A program made the position numbers and the translations under genes. A DNA stretch of 64,000 bases. Origin: Kurthia zopfii. Its GTDB lineage: Bacteria > Bacillota > Bacilli > Bacillales_A > Planococcaceae. Where the stretch lies: assembly GCF_003143955.1 (NCBI RefSeq), contig NZ_QFVS01000002.1, positions 62,001 to 126,000 on the forward strand, read 5' to 3'. The notes below the pieces were generated by a model, which saw only the letters and a list, made by a program, of their open reading frames with translations, was not told the DNA's origin and ran no database searches. This document shows, piece after piece, positions 55,308 through 63,348 of this stretch. The first letter of the stretch is position 1. Each line of letters opens with the position of its first letter.

Positions 55308-55784
55308 TTAACCATTAATTTGTTTGAAGCCTTGTTGGCGATGCGCTTCATAAATAACGATTGCAGCTGTATTCGATAAGTTTAATGAACGGACATGATC
55401 GCTCTGTGGTAATTGTAAACACATATGTTTTTCATGTTCAATAAGCTCATGCGGAATCCCTGTTGTTTCCTTACCAAACATAAAGAAGATCTCTTCATTC
55501 ACATCCGAATAATCGAATTCCGTATAGTTTTTCGTACCGAATGTTTCAATATAATAAATTGTCGATTTCCCATGTTTCTCGAAAAATTCTTCTACATTTT
55601 CATAATACGTAATATTGACTGAATGCCAATAATCTAATCCTGCTCTTTTCAACATTTTATCATCTGTTGAAAACCCAAGTGGACGGATTAAATGTAGATG
55701 TGTGTTCGTTCCAGCACAAGTACGGGCGATATTACCTGTATTAGCTGGGATTTCTGGTTGATATAAAACGATGTGTAACGTCAT
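55308..55784 (-). CDS. trmL: tRNA (cytidine/uridine-34-2'-O)-methyltransferase TrmL
   Basis: A SPOUT-class methyltransferase (158 aa; CspR/YibK) that methylates the wobble ribose of tRNA-Leu isoacceptors. The family blocks are LYQPEIPANTGNIARTCA at the N-terminus, FMFGKETTGIP in the trefoil knot and SLNLSNTAAIVIYE, the SAM-binding end. ATG at 55784 is preferred over a GTG three codons upstream that nearly abuts the ribosome site. It lies 18 bases after queG, another wobble-position tRNA modification gene, and both are likely one unit. Confidence 0.93.
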   Translation of the reverse strand: MTLHIVLYQPEIPANTGNIARTCAGTNTHLHLIRPLGFSTDDKMLKRAGLDYWHSVNITYYENVEEFFEKHGKSTIYYIETFGTKNYTEFDYSDVNEEIFFMFGKETTGIPHELIEHEKHMCLQLPQSDHVRSLNLSNTAAIVIYEAHRQQGFKQING

Positions 55785-55802
55785 TTCTGGCACTTCCTCT
55801 TA

Positions 55803-56933
55803 TTAGTGTATGAAGGCTAATCCTTTTTCAATTTCAAGAATTACTTCTTCTTCTTTTTCAACTTGTAAAGCTTGTTGTAAAATAGCCAATGATTGCTCAC
55901 CGTTTATTTTACCGATTGCCCATGCTGCTGCACCTCGAATTACAGGTCGGTCATCCTTTTTCAATACTTCTTCAAGCGTTGGAATGGCTGATTCTTCCTT
56001 AAAATGAGCAAGTGCATAAATCGCATTTCTTTGGAGTGGCTTCTTCCCTCTCCATGAGCCAGAAATATGGCCAAATTCATTTTTGAATTGCTTATTGGAA
56101 ATCGTTAATAACGGTTCAAGTAGTGGCTTCGCAATTTCAGGTTCGGGGAAAAATTCTTCGTGGATTAAATTATGTTTTCGTTTATTTTTCGGACAAATCG
56201 TTTGGCAAGTATCGCAGCCATAAATACGATTCCCAAGATGTGATCGAAACTCATCTGGTAAAGTCCCCTTCGTCTGCGTAAGGAATGCAATACATTTCTG
56301 CGCATTCAACTGCCCACCTTGAATTAATGCACCAGTCGGACAAACATCTAAACAAAGGCGACAATCCAAACATTCATCCTCCATCGGTTCGTCTGGCTCA
56401 AAAGGAATATTCGTAATAATTTCCCCTAAATAAACATACGAGCCGAACTCAGGTGTAATAATATTCGTATTTTTCCCGCTCCATCCAATCCCCGCTCGCT
56501 CGGCAACAGCTCGGTCTGATAATTCACCTGTGTCGACCATTGATTTCGTACGACCACCCGGGAAGTTCTCTTGGATAAATTCTTCTAAAAGTGCTAATCG
56601 CTTTCGCAATGCGATATGATAATCGACGCCCCATGAAGCACGACAAAAAATACCACGCCTTGCTCCCTTTTTCCCTTGAGGCGCATCGACCATTTTTGAA
56701 GGATAGGCTAAAGCGATTGCGACAATACTTTGCGCTTCTTCAAGTAATAATGTTGGTTCAGTTCTCAGCTCGACATTTGATTCTTCAAAACCTGATTGGT
56801 AATTCAATTGCTGTTGCTGAATCAATCGCTGTTTTAAATCGATGAACGGTGCTGCAGATGCGAAACCAATTTTATCAATTCCAATCGTTTTTGCGTACTC
56901 TCTAAGTTGTTTTTGAAATGATAAAACGTTCAA
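55803..56933 (-). CDS. queG: Epoxyqueuosine reductase QueG
   Basis: A cobalamin-dependent iron-sulfur enzyme performing the last step of queuosine synthesis on tRNA; 376 aa. Two ferredoxin-like clusters are visible (CLDCRLCLDVCPTGAL and CDTCQTICPKNKR). The N-terminal half carries the DUF1730 domain (AYPSKMVDAP … SWGVDYH, VDTGELSDRAVAERAGIGW), and the C-terminus has HEAT-like repeats (VIRGAAAWAIGKI). It heads the queG-trmL unit; the same pairing is known in B. subtilis (yhbA, cspR region). Confidence 0.94.
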   Translation of the reverse strand: MNVLSFQKQLREYAKTIGIDKIGFASAAPFIDLKQRLIQQQQLNYQSGFEESNVELRTEPTLLLEEAQSIVAIALAYPSKMVDAPQGKKGARRGIFCRASWGVDYHIALRKRLALLEEFIQENFPGGRTKSMVDTGELSDRAVAERAGIGWSGKNTNIITPEFGSYVYLGEIITNIPFEPDEPMEDECLDCRLCLDVCPTGALIQGGQLNAQKCIAFLTQTKGTLPDEFRSHLGNRIYGCDTCQTICPKNKRKHNLIHEEFFPEPEIAKPLLEPLLTISNKQFKNEFGHISGSWRGKKPLQRNAIYALAHFKEESAIPTLEEVLKKDDRPVIRGAAAWAIGKINGEQSLAILQQALQVEKEEEVILEIEKGLAFIH

Positions 56934-56992
56934 TTGGTTCCACTCCCTTCTCTATGATACAATTGGAAAAAATGAACAGATAGGTGATCAAA

Positions 56993-57685
56993 ATGACGAC
57001 TTTTCAACTAAATGAACAATTAACCAATAGTGTGTCTGATTTTAAAATCGGCATGATCCATTATACCAAAATTATCGTTGGAGAATCGCCTCAAATGATT
57101 AAAGGTCGCACACAGTTATATCAAGAGAATTTATTTTTAGATTTACAAGATGTGCCTGTTACCGAAAAAGCAGGCGTTCGTGAATGGCGTGAAGTATGGA
57201 AGAAGCTTGGCGCAGACCCAAATCGCTACCGTCATTCAGCAGAAGCTTTATTGCGTAGAATTTCCAAACAAAATTATATTCAGCCATTTCATTCGGCTGT
57301 CGATTTGAATAATTTCTTCTCACTTCAATATGAGATTCCGGTCGGTATTTATGATGCCGCTAAAATCGAAGGCGATGTGACGATTACACTTGGTAATGAG
57401 CAAACGACTTATGAAGGTTTGAACGGACGTGACATTACATTAAAATCAATTCCTGTAAGCGTAGATGCAGTTGGACCATTCGGTAGCCCATTTGTTGATA
57501 GTAAGCGCACAGCCGTTTCTGAGGCAACTACAGAAGCGATTCAACTATTTTATTTACGTCCATCACTTTCCGAAGAAGAGTGTCGCCAACTTTTAGATTC
57601 TGCTGGCAATATGTTCATGCAAATTCACGGCGGTGAATATTCAGTTCAATTGCTGACGAAATCCAAAAATGAAATAACAATTTAA
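56993..57685 (+). CDS. B3/B4 domain protein (PheRS beta editing-domain-like)
   Basis: A 230-aa cytosolic protein with the B3/4 fold of phenylalanyl-tRNA synthetase beta subunit. Motifs include GVREWREVWKKLGADPNRYRHSAEALLRRI, SAVDLNNFFSLQYEIPVGIYDA and SVDAVGPFGSPFVDSKRTAVSE. Stand-alone B3/4 proteins are thought to edit or bind aminoacylated tRNA, but function is not established. ATG at 56993 follows AGGTG. It diverges from queG. Confidence 0.8.
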   Translation: MTTFQLNEQLTNSVSDFKIGMIHYTKIIVGESPQMIKGRTQLYQENLFLDLQDVPVTEKAGVREWREVWKKLGADPNRYRHSAEALLRRISKQNYIQPFHSAVDLNNFFSLQYEIPVGIYDAAKIEGDVTITLGNEQTTYEGLNGRDITLKSIPVSVDAVGPFGSPFVDSKRTAVSEATTEAIQLFYLRPSLSEEECRQLLDSAGNMFMQIHGGEYSVQLLTKSKNEITI

Positions 57686-57687
57686 CT

Positions 57688-57724
57688 CCAAAAAGAACAC
57701 GACATCACGTCGTGTTCTTTTTTC
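57688..57724. terminator. Bidirectional terminator
   Basis: AAAGAACACGAC pairs with GTCGTGTTCTTT, with flanking A and T runs, between convergent genes. Confidence 0.88.
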
Positions 57725-58644
57725 TACTCTACACCTGGTAAAAACGCTAAGTATTTGTCATCGGCATTTAAAATTACATCAACGCCTAATGGAATACCTA
57801 CATTTAGATCTTCATGGCCAAATTTAAAACCACTTACGACAGGTTTATTGAAATCTTTAAAGTAACTTTCGAATACCGCTTCAACTGTAGGTGAATTTTT
57901 ATATTCAACTGGTTCTGTTCCAGTAAAGCTACCAATTACGACACCGGCACATTGTTCTAACTTACGTGCCATGCGTAATTGATTAAGCATCGCGTCAATA
58001 TGAGCAGGTTCTTGCCCAACATCTTCAATAAGCAATACTTTATTCGCAACATCTAATTCGAATTTCGTACCTAGCGATTGGCAAATCAATGTTAGATTAC
58101 CACCAACAATCATACCTCGAACTTGCCCACCGCTTATCGTTGTTAGCGGTGAGATTTTCTCATCATATACGATTTCAGCTGGGCTGAAAAGTTGTTCAAA
58201 CATAAGCAATGAGCGTTCATGTACGTCTTCTCTTCCAAGTGCTGATAAAGTCGGTCCGTGGAAAGTCACAATATTACTTAACTGGCCCATCGCTGTGTGT
58301 AAAAATGTAATATCTGAGAATCCCCAAAATATTTTCGGATTTTCCTCTAACAAAATATAATCAATTTTATCTGCGATTCTTGCTGATCCATAACCACCGC
58401 TCGAACAAATTATCGCCTTGATTTCTGGATTTTGAATCATTTGATGCACATCATGAAGACGAATTGAATCTGTGCCTGCTAAATAATAATTTTTCGCTGT
58501 AACACTTTCACCAATTACACATTCTAAGCCAAGGCTTTCCAAAAACTTGATTGATTTTTCTAGGCGTGCTTTATTCGGTGGACTTGCTGGTGCAACGATT
58601 CCGACTTGATCACCTTTTTGTAATCTCTCTGGTCTTGTTCTCAT
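57724..58644 (-). CDS. S66 family LD-carboxypeptidase / MccF-like
   Basis: A 306-aa serine peptidase of the S66 family, which includes muramoyl LD-carboxypeptidases (LdcA, YkfA) and the microcin C self-immunity protein MccF. Visible: QVGIVAPASPPNKARLE, SSGGYGSARI, the nucleophile serine in WGFSDITFLHTA, the Glu in LLIEDVGQEPAHID and the His in GFKFGHEDLN. No signal peptide, so it acts in the cytosol, probably on cell wall fragments. The two family activities cannot be separated by eye. Confidence 0.85.
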   Translation of the reverse strand: MRTRPERLQKGDQVGIVAPASPPNKARLEKSIKFLESLGLECVIGESVTAKNYYLAGTDSIRLHDVHQMIQNPEIKAIICSSGGYGSARIADKIDYILLEENPKIFWGFSDITFLHTAMGQLSNIVTFHGPTLSALGREDVHERSLLMFEQLFSPAEIVYDEKISPLTTISGGQVRGMIVGGNLTLICQSLGTKFELDVANKVLLIEDVGQEPAHIDAMLNQLRMARKLEQCAGVVIGSFTGTEPVEYKNSPTVEAVFESYFKDFNKPVVSGFKFGHEDLNVGIPLGVDVILNADDKYLAFLPGVE

Positions 58645-58776
58645 CTATTAAAAACTCCTTTATAAATCAGTTCGTTCCTTCATTGTATAACACTTTAGTA
58701 GGCTTCACCAATTGATTGCCACTCAAGTTCTATTTCTGTTACAATAAGAACATACATTCTATATGGAGGCGATTTA

Positions 58777-59340
58777 ATGACGATTACGAGATGCTCTTGG
58801 GCAAATGTGAGTGAACTTGACCAAAAATACCATGACGAAGAGTGGGGTGTTCCTCTTTCGAATGACGCAGATTGGTTCGAGACAATGATTTTAGAAAGTA
58901 TGCAAGCAGGCTTGAGTTGGGCAACAATCCTTAAAAAACGCGAAACGATGCGTGAAGCCTTTGACCAGTTTGACTACGAAAAAATCGCACTTTATTCAGA
59001 AGAACGTGTCGAAGAACTTTTACAAAACCCAGGAATCATTCGCCACCGAGGAAAAATCAATGCGACGATTAATAATGCTAAATTATTTATGGAAATTCAA
59101 AAGGAATTCGGTAGTTTTAATACTTTCATCTGGGATTATGTCGGTGGTTCACCTATACATAACCACTTCCAAACTTTAGCTGATGTACCAGCTACTACAG
59201 AACTTTCTACACAACTAGGTAAGGATCTTAAAAAACGAGGCTTCAAGTTTCTCGGGCCAACTACAATCTATGCTTTCATGCAAGCTTCAGGCATTGTAGA
59301 CGATCATGTTGCTGAATGTTTTAAATACAATCCTCACTAA
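58777..59340 (+). CDS. tag: DNA-3-methyladenine glycosylase I
   Basis: A base excision repair enzyme of 187 aa that removes 3-methyladenine. Signature features: RCSWANVSELDQKYHDEEWGVP at the N-terminus (zinc Cys and His), QAGLSWATILKKRE (catalytic Glu region), FDYEKIA and the C-terminal GPTTIYAFMQASGIVDDHVAECF, whose His and Cys complete the zinc site. GGAGG precedes the ATG. Monocistronic. Confidence 0.95.
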   Translation: MTITRCSWANVSELDQKYHDEEWGVPLSNDADWFETMILESMQAGLSWATILKKRETMREAFDQFDYEKIALYSEERVEELLQNPGIIRHRGKINATINNAKLFMEIQKEFGSFNTFIWDYVGGSPIHNHFQTLADVPATTELSTQLGKDLKKRGFKFLGPTTIYAFMQASGIVDDHVAECFKYNPH

Positions 59341-59341
59341 T

Positions 59342-59390
59342 AAAAGTTACGCCACTATTCCTTTACGGAGCAATGGCGTAACTTTTTATT
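59342..59390. terminator. Bidirectional terminator
   Basis: AAAGTTACGCCA pairs with TGGCGTAACTTT with A and T runs on either side. Confidence 0.88.
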
Positions 59391-60057
59391 TTCGATTCAA
59401 CACTTGTTCGACCCCAAGTAAAATAACATTCAAGCCAAACTCAAATGATTCATCCGTTCCCATCACTTCAAAAGTGCCACTCGTAAATAAATTACGGAAT
59501 AAACCTGCCTCTTCTTCACTCATCGAATCTAATCTTTCCAGCATTTCTTCTTCCGGTTCAATCTCATCTTTCGCGACCATTTCCTGCACATTTCGCTCAT
59601 GTTGTTCATGATCCAATACAAAGTAATACACATAGTTTATAAGCGTCGTCACAACTTGGAATTTCTGCGCTTCTGTTAAATCTGTATTTTCCACACATTG
59701 CAACATTCGATTTGAAAAACGAATAATATCCTTTTCATGTGGTAGCGTCATCATCATGATTTCTGTCGAACATGGATACTCGCTCAATACTTTTCGTGTC
59801 ACATTAGCAAGCTCCGTCAACTGTTCCTTCCACTCACCATCCGACTTCATACCTTCTAAAATTAAGCCCGATATTTGATTCGCCATCCCCTGATAAAGAT
59901 GCTGCTTACTTTTAAAATACCAATATAGAGAAGGCGCTTGAATACCAATTCGAGTCGCCAATTTTCGCATACTAAATTTTTCAAGCCCCTCTTCACTAAG
60001 TAATTCCCATGATGATTGCAAAATCTTTTCCTCTGAAATTTGTGGTTGTTTCTTCAT
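59386..60057 (-). CDS. TetR-family repressor
   Basis: A 223-aa regulator with an N-terminal TetR helix-turn-helix (about residues 8-54: SWELLSEEGLEKFSMRKLATRIGIQAPSLYWYFKSKQHLYQ, where the IQAPSLYWYFKSK recognition helix is close to Tn10-type TetR) and a helical ligand-binding domain. It is divergent from the MATE transporter gene; three similar operator-like repeats in the shared gap imply that it represses both. The ligand is probably a substrate of the transporter. Confidence 0.88.
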   Translation of the reverse strand: MKKQPQISEEKILQSSWELLSEEGLEKFSMRKLATRIGIQAPSLYWYFKSKQHLYQGMANQISGLILEGMKSDGEWKEQLTELANVTRKVLSEYPCSTEIMMMTLPHEKDIIRFSNRMLQCVENTDLTEAQKFQVVTTLINYVYYFVLDHEQHERNVQEMVAKDEIEPEEEMLERLDSMSEEEAGLFRNLFTSGTFEVMGTDESFEFGLNVILLGVEQVLNRK

Positions 60058-60075
60058 TTGGACAGCCCTTTCTAT

Positions 60076-60088
60076 CTAACACTGTAAG
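60076..60088. promoter_or_regulatory. TetR-type operator copy 1
   Basis: CTAACACTGTAAG, 4 of 5 arm bases inverted-repeat, 19 bases from the repressor start. Confidence 0.6.
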
Positions 60089-60124
60089 TTTATACTTTAC
60101 AACTTCTTAACTTCATGATAACAT

Positions 60125-60137
60125 CTAACACTGTTAG
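60125..60137. promoter_or_regulatory. TetR-type operator copy 2
   Basis: CTAACACTGTTAG, a perfect CTAAC/GTTAG palindrome with a 3-base centre. Confidence 0.68.
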
Positions 60138-60144
60138 GTTCAAT

Positions 60145-60157
60145 CTTACACCGTTAG
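60145..60157. promoter_or_regulatory. TetR-type operator copy 3
   Basis: CTTACACCGTTAG, the inverse of copy 1, 25 bases before the transporter start and 20 bases from copy 2 (two helical turns). Confidence 0.6.
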
Positions 60158-60181
60158 ATAAAACATGAAAGAAGTGATTAT

Positions 60182-61534
60182 ATGGATTCAAACAATCTTT
60201 ATTATTTTGAAGAAGCACCCATCAAGAAAGCAATCCCTCATTTTGCGCTCCCTATGATTCTCGGAACATCAATGAGCGTAATTTACTCAGTATTAAATGC
60301 TTATTTCCTCGGCACATTACATGATTCAACAATGCTCACTGCACTCGCATTAACTTTACCTCTGTTCGCTATTATTATGGCACTTGGTCATTTAGTTGGC
60401 GTAGGTGGTGGCGCATTTATTTCCAGACTACTAGGTGAAAAACGATACGATGTTGTGAAATCAGTATCTTCATTCACAATCTATATTAGTTTAGCTTTTG
60501 GTATTTTGTTCATTGCAGTTGCACTACCCTTTATGGATCAAATCGTTTCAGCATTAGGCGCAACCCCACAGTCATTTGAATATACAAAAGACTATATTTT
60601 CATTATGATTCTCGGTTCACCAATCGTTATTTTATTTTTCAACTTAGAAAATTTAATTCGATCAGAAGGCGCAGCAATGACTTCTATGATTGGTATGATC
60701 ATCAGTGTCATCGTTAATATCATTTTAGATATTATCGCAATTTATGTACTTCATTGGGGTGTGACAGGTGTCGCAATCGCTACAGTAGTTGCAAACTTAG
60801 TAGCCTGCATCTATTTCGCTTATCATATTCAACGCAAATCAGAATTTTTAACATTGTCATTCAAATGGTTCAAAGCTTCGAAAGAAATTGTTTCCAATGT
60901 ATTTAAAATTGGTGTACCAGTCTTCATTATGAGTATCTTTTTAGGTGCAATGGCATTAGTTTTAAATAAATTCTTAGTAGAGTATGGAGATCAAGCAGTA
61001 GCCGCATATGGACTATCCTCTCGCCTCTTACAACTTCCTGAATTCATTCTTATGGGATTATGTGAAGGGATTGTTCCATTAATCGCCTTTACGTACACAG
61101 CGAATAAATTACGGATGAAACAAACAATCAGCTTTACGATAAAAATCATCGCTGTACTCGCAATCGTATTCGGCGTACTTGTTTATTCTATTTCTGATTC
61201 ACTAATTGGCTTATTTACAACGGATCCTCAATTAATCGAGATGGGCAGCTATATTTTACACGTTACATTCCTTTCATTATTAATTACAGGCTTCACAACA
61301 CTGTTCACAGGTATTTTCCAAGCAACAGGACAAGGTACAGCTGCTCTAGTAATGTCATTGATTCAAGGTGTCATTTTAATCCCTACATTATTTATCGCGA
61401 ACCATTCATTTGGTTTCCACGGTGTTGTATGGTCCCTAGTCATCGCAGAAGCTATCTCATTCCTTGTTGGGGCATTAATGCTCTATCTACTACGAAACAA
61501 GTTAGAACCCGATATGGACGAAATTATGGGCTAA
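60182..61534 (+). CDS. MATE family efflux transporter
   Basis: A 450-aa, 12-helix membrane exporter of the NorM/DinF-like MATE family, expected to expel cationic drugs or metabolites using an ion gradient. The two MatE halves are about residues 17-175 and 240-400; LGTSMSVIYSVLNAYFLGTL, ALTLPLFAIIMALGHLVGVGGGAFISRLLGE and the mid-point GLCEGIVPLIAFTYTANK are typical. The start follows a weak AAGAAGTG site. Control is probably by the divergent TetR protein. Confidence 0.9.
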   Translation: MDSNNLYYFEEAPIKKAIPHFALPMILGTSMSVIYSVLNAYFLGTLHDSTMLTALALTLPLFAIIMALGHLVGVGGGAFISRLLGEKRYDVVKSVSSFTIYISLAFGILFIAVALPFMDQIVSALGATPQSFEYTKDYIFIMILGSPIVILFFNLENLIRSEGAAMTSMIGMIISVIVNIILDIIAIYVLHWGVTGVAIATVVANLVACIYFAYHIQRKSEFLTLSFKWFKASKEIVSNVFKIGVPVFIMSIFLGAMALVLNKFLVEYGDQAVAAYGLSSRLLQLPEFILMGLCEGIVPLIAFTYTANKLRMKQTISFTIKIIAVLAIVFGVLVYSISDSLIGLFTTDPQLIEMGSYILHVTFLSLLITGFTTLFTGIFQATGQGTAALVMSLIQGVILIPTLFIANHSFGFHGVVWSLVIAEAISFLVGALMLYLLRNKLEPDMDEIMG

Positions 61535-61545
61535 TTCTCGCATTA

Positions 61546-61580
61546 ATAAAAGCTTGATCTAATTGATCAAGCTTTTTATT
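61546..61580 (+). terminator. Terminator of the MATE gene
   Basis: AAAGCTTGATC pairs with GATCAAGCTTT, followed by TTTT. Confidence 0.88.
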
Positions 61581-61702
61581 ATGATTTCGCTATCAACTAT
61601 TCTTTTCTATCTTACATTTGGATAGTTCCATACAGTTTTATGGCAAGGCTGAATATAAAATAGTAGAGTACAGTTAATCTTTCAAACTATTTTAATTGGC
61701 TA

Positions 61703-61730
61703 ATTTCTTTCAATCATCGTTGAAAGAAAT
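61703..61730. repeat. 11-bp perfect inverted repeat
   Basis: ATTTCTTTCAA and TTGAAAGAAAT flank a 6-base loop. No T run follows, so it is not an obvious terminator. Confidence 0.6.
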
Positions 61731-61771
61731 AACGAAGACTTCTGCCGAAAAACAAGTGTGAAGCAATCGTT

Positions 61772-61796
61772 ATTTATGAATGATTCATTCATAAAT
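61772..61796. repeat. 12-bp perfect palindrome with one central base
   Basis: ATTTATGAATGA, one T, then TCATTCATAAAT. It lies in the gene-poor region inside the remnant reading frame. Confidence 0.6.
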
Positions 61797-61905
61797 TGTT
61801 TTAAGCCCCCCAACATTAATAATAGAACCTGATTGACGCAATTCGTAACGAAGTGGATATTTGAGCCTTGAATATCTAGTAAATTTCGAATATCATGGTT
61901 AATAG

Positions 61906-61969
61906 ACAAGTGATTTTCCCCCTTAGTTTATGGTTTCGAGACTTTTATTCTATAGGGAAACTCACTTGT
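61906..61969. repeat. 15-bp inverted repeat flanking the remnant start
   Basis: ACAAGTGATTTTCCC (61906-61920) and GGGAAACTCACTTGT (61955-61969) match at 14 of 15 positions around a 34-base spacer; a TTTTCTATTTTTTT run follows on the plus strand. Confidence 0.55.
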
Positions 61970-62010
61970 TTTCTATTTTTTTGAATAAAAATAACGTTCA
62001 TGAAGTTTCC

Positions 62011-62042
62011 GCACCGATCTGATGAGAGATCGGTGCTTTTTT
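62011..62042 (+). terminator. Orphan plus-strand terminator
   Basis: GCACCGATCT pairs perfectly with AGATCGGTGC, followed by TTTTTT. No plus-strand gene ends near it; the MATE gene already has a terminator 430 bases upstream. Confidence 0.75.
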
Positions 62043-62070
62043 CTTCACCAACGTTATTTATTGTAGAAAC

Positions 62071-62105
62071 ATAAAAAAACCACCCTTCCGAAGAAGAATG
62101 GTTAT
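62071..62105 (-). terminator. Terminator of the tRNA array
   Basis: On the minus strand AACCATTCTTC pairs with GGAAGGGTGGTT (with G-U pairs), followed by TTTTTTT, 28 bases after the last tRNA. Confidence 0.8.
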
Positions 62106-62132
62106 ATAAGTTGAAATGAGATGAAGCTAAGA

Positions 62133-62214
62133 TACCGGTGGTCGGGATCGAACCGACACTTCGTTAGAAACACGATTTTGAGTCGTGCGCGTCTGCCAAT
62201 TCCGCCACACCGGC
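62133..62214 (-). tRNA. tRNA-Leu (CAA)
   Basis: 82 bases with GCCGGTG acceptor, class II variable arm and anticodon loop CTCAAAA. No CCA is encoded; the discriminator is A. It is the last gene of the array. Confidence 0.96.
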
Positions 62215-62245
62215 ATAATAAAGGCAAATTTTTTGTAAAAAAAAA

Positions 62246-62319
62246 TGGAGGCGGCAACCGGATTTGAACCGGTGGTAGAGGTGTTGCAGACCTGTGCCTT
62301 ACCACTTGGCTATGCCGCC
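62246..62319 (-). tRNA. tRNA-Cys (GCA)
   Basis: 74 bases, GGCGGCA acceptor, loop CTGCAAC, discriminator U, CCA encoded. The 27-43 pair of the anticodon stem is C-C. Confidence 0.95.
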
Positions 62320-62343
62320 ATCTCATTATTTGTTTAAAGAATA

Positions 62344-62418
62344 TGGAGCGGAAGACGAGGTTCGAACTCGCGACCCCCACCTTGGCAAGGTGATGTTCTA
62401 CCACTGAACTACTTCCGC
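62344..62418 (-). tRNA. tRNA-Gly (GCC)
   Basis: 75 bases, GCGGAAG acceptor, loop TTGCCAA, discriminator U, CCA encoded. Confidence 0.96.
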
Positions 62419-62422
62419 AAAA

Positions 62423-62497
62423 TGGCTGGGATACCTGGATTCGAACCAGGGCGTGACGGAATCAAAATCCGTTGCCTTACCGCTTGGCTATATCCCA
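62423..62497 (-). tRNA. tRNA-Gln (TTG)
   Basis: 75 bases, TGGGATA acceptor, loop TTTTGAT, discriminator G, CCA encoded. Confidence 0.96.
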
Positions 62498-62504
62498 AAA
62501 ATAA

Positions 62505-62581
62505 TGGGGCGAATGATGGGAATCGAACCCACGAATGCCTGAACCACAATCAGGTGTGTTAACCACTTCACCACAATCGCC
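62505..62581 (-). tRNA. tRNA-His (GTG), copy 2 of the tandem pair, with acceptor mismatch
   Basis: 77 bases including the extra G(-1) opposite C73; loop TTGTGGT; CCA encoded. The acceptor is GCGATTG against CATTCGC, giving a U-U mismatch at pair 5-68. The neighbouring copy has G there (U-G). Confidence 0.94.
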
Positions 62582-62629
62582 ATTATTAGTATTACTTAAA
62601 TATGTCTCTAATTAAAAAAAAATAAAAAA

Positions 62630-62706
62630 TGGGGCGACTGATGGGAATCGAACCCACGAATGCCTGAACCACAATCAGGTGTGTTAACCACTTCACCACA
62701 ATCGCC
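62630..62706 (-). tRNA. tRNA-His (GTG), copy 1 of the tandem pair
   Basis: 77 bases, G(-1) and C73 present, acceptor GCGATTG with CAGTCGC, CCA encoded. Identical to the other copy except for one acceptor base. Confidence 0.96.
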
Positions 62707-62736
62707 ATTATTATTAATTTTAATTAAATTTTAAAT

Positions 62737-62810
62737 TGGCAGGGGCAGTAGGAATCGAACCCACACCAAAGGTTTTGGAGACCTGTATTCTACCGTTAAA
62801 CTATGCCCCT
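62737..62810 (-). tRNA. tRNA-Trp (CCA)
   Basis: 74 bases, AGGGGCA acceptor, loop CTCCAAA, discriminator G, CCA encoded. Confidence 0.96.
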
Positions 62811-62822
62811 AAATTAAAAAAA

Positions 62823-62906
62823 TGGTGGAGGGGGGCAGATTCGAACTGCCGAACCCTAAGGAGCGGATTTACAGTCCGCCGCGTTTAGCCACTTCGCTAC
62901 CCCTCC
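62823..62906 (-). tRNA. tRNA-Tyr (GTA)
   Basis: 84 bases, class II variable arm, loop CTGTAAA, discriminator A, CCA encoded. Confidence 0.96.
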
Positions 62907-62913
62907 AAAAAGA

Positions 62914-62990
<77 letters not shown>

Positions 62991-62998
62991 TATTATTA

Positions 62999-63074
62999 TG
63001 GTGGGTCGGGACGGAATCGAACCGCCGACACTTAGAGCTTCAATCTAATGCTCTACCAACTGAGCTACCGACCC
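62999..63074 (-). tRNA. tRNA-Phe (GAA)
   Basis: 76 bases, GGGTCGG acceptor, loop TTGAAGC, discriminator A, CCA encoded. Confidence 0.95.
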
Positions 63075-63109
63075 ATAATAATGTTGAAAGCTTATTTTTT
63101 TATAAAAAA

Positions 63110-63186
63110 TGGCGGTCCGGACGGGACTCGAACCCGCGACCTCCTGCGTGACAGGCAGGCATTCTAACCAGCTGAACTACCGGACC
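63110..63186 (-). tRNA. tRNA-Asp (GTC)
   Basis: 77 bases, GGTCCGG acceptor, loop CTGTCAC, discriminator G, CCA encoded. Only 2 bases separate it from initiator tRNA. Confidence 0.96.
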
Positions 63187-63188
63187 AT

Positions 63189-63265
<77 letters not shown>

Positions 63266-63348
63266 ATAATGTTATATGAAATTTCTTTTGATTTGCTACT
63301 ATTATGAAATTTCTTTTTTAAATCAGTCACTTTAAGATATTTTGAAAA

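Larger units (their letters stand above)
61700..61909 (-). pseudogene. ISL3-type transposase N-terminal remnant
   Basis: From ATG at 61909 the first ~28 codons read MSINHDIRNLLDIQGSNIHF…NCVNQV, like the N-terminus of ISL3-family transposases (pattern I-x-x-LLxIxDPNIHF). Similarity stops there; the rest of the open frame (to 61700) looks unrelated and no zinc-finger or DDE part follows. It is best read as a truncated insertion-sequence remnant. The family call is from memory of the N-terminal pattern. Confidence 0.45.

Noticed and set aside
56934-56992. preQ1 riboswitch before queG
   Set aside because: The gap is only 59 bases and lacks the conserved core; QueG acts late in the pathway and is rarely under preQ1 control.
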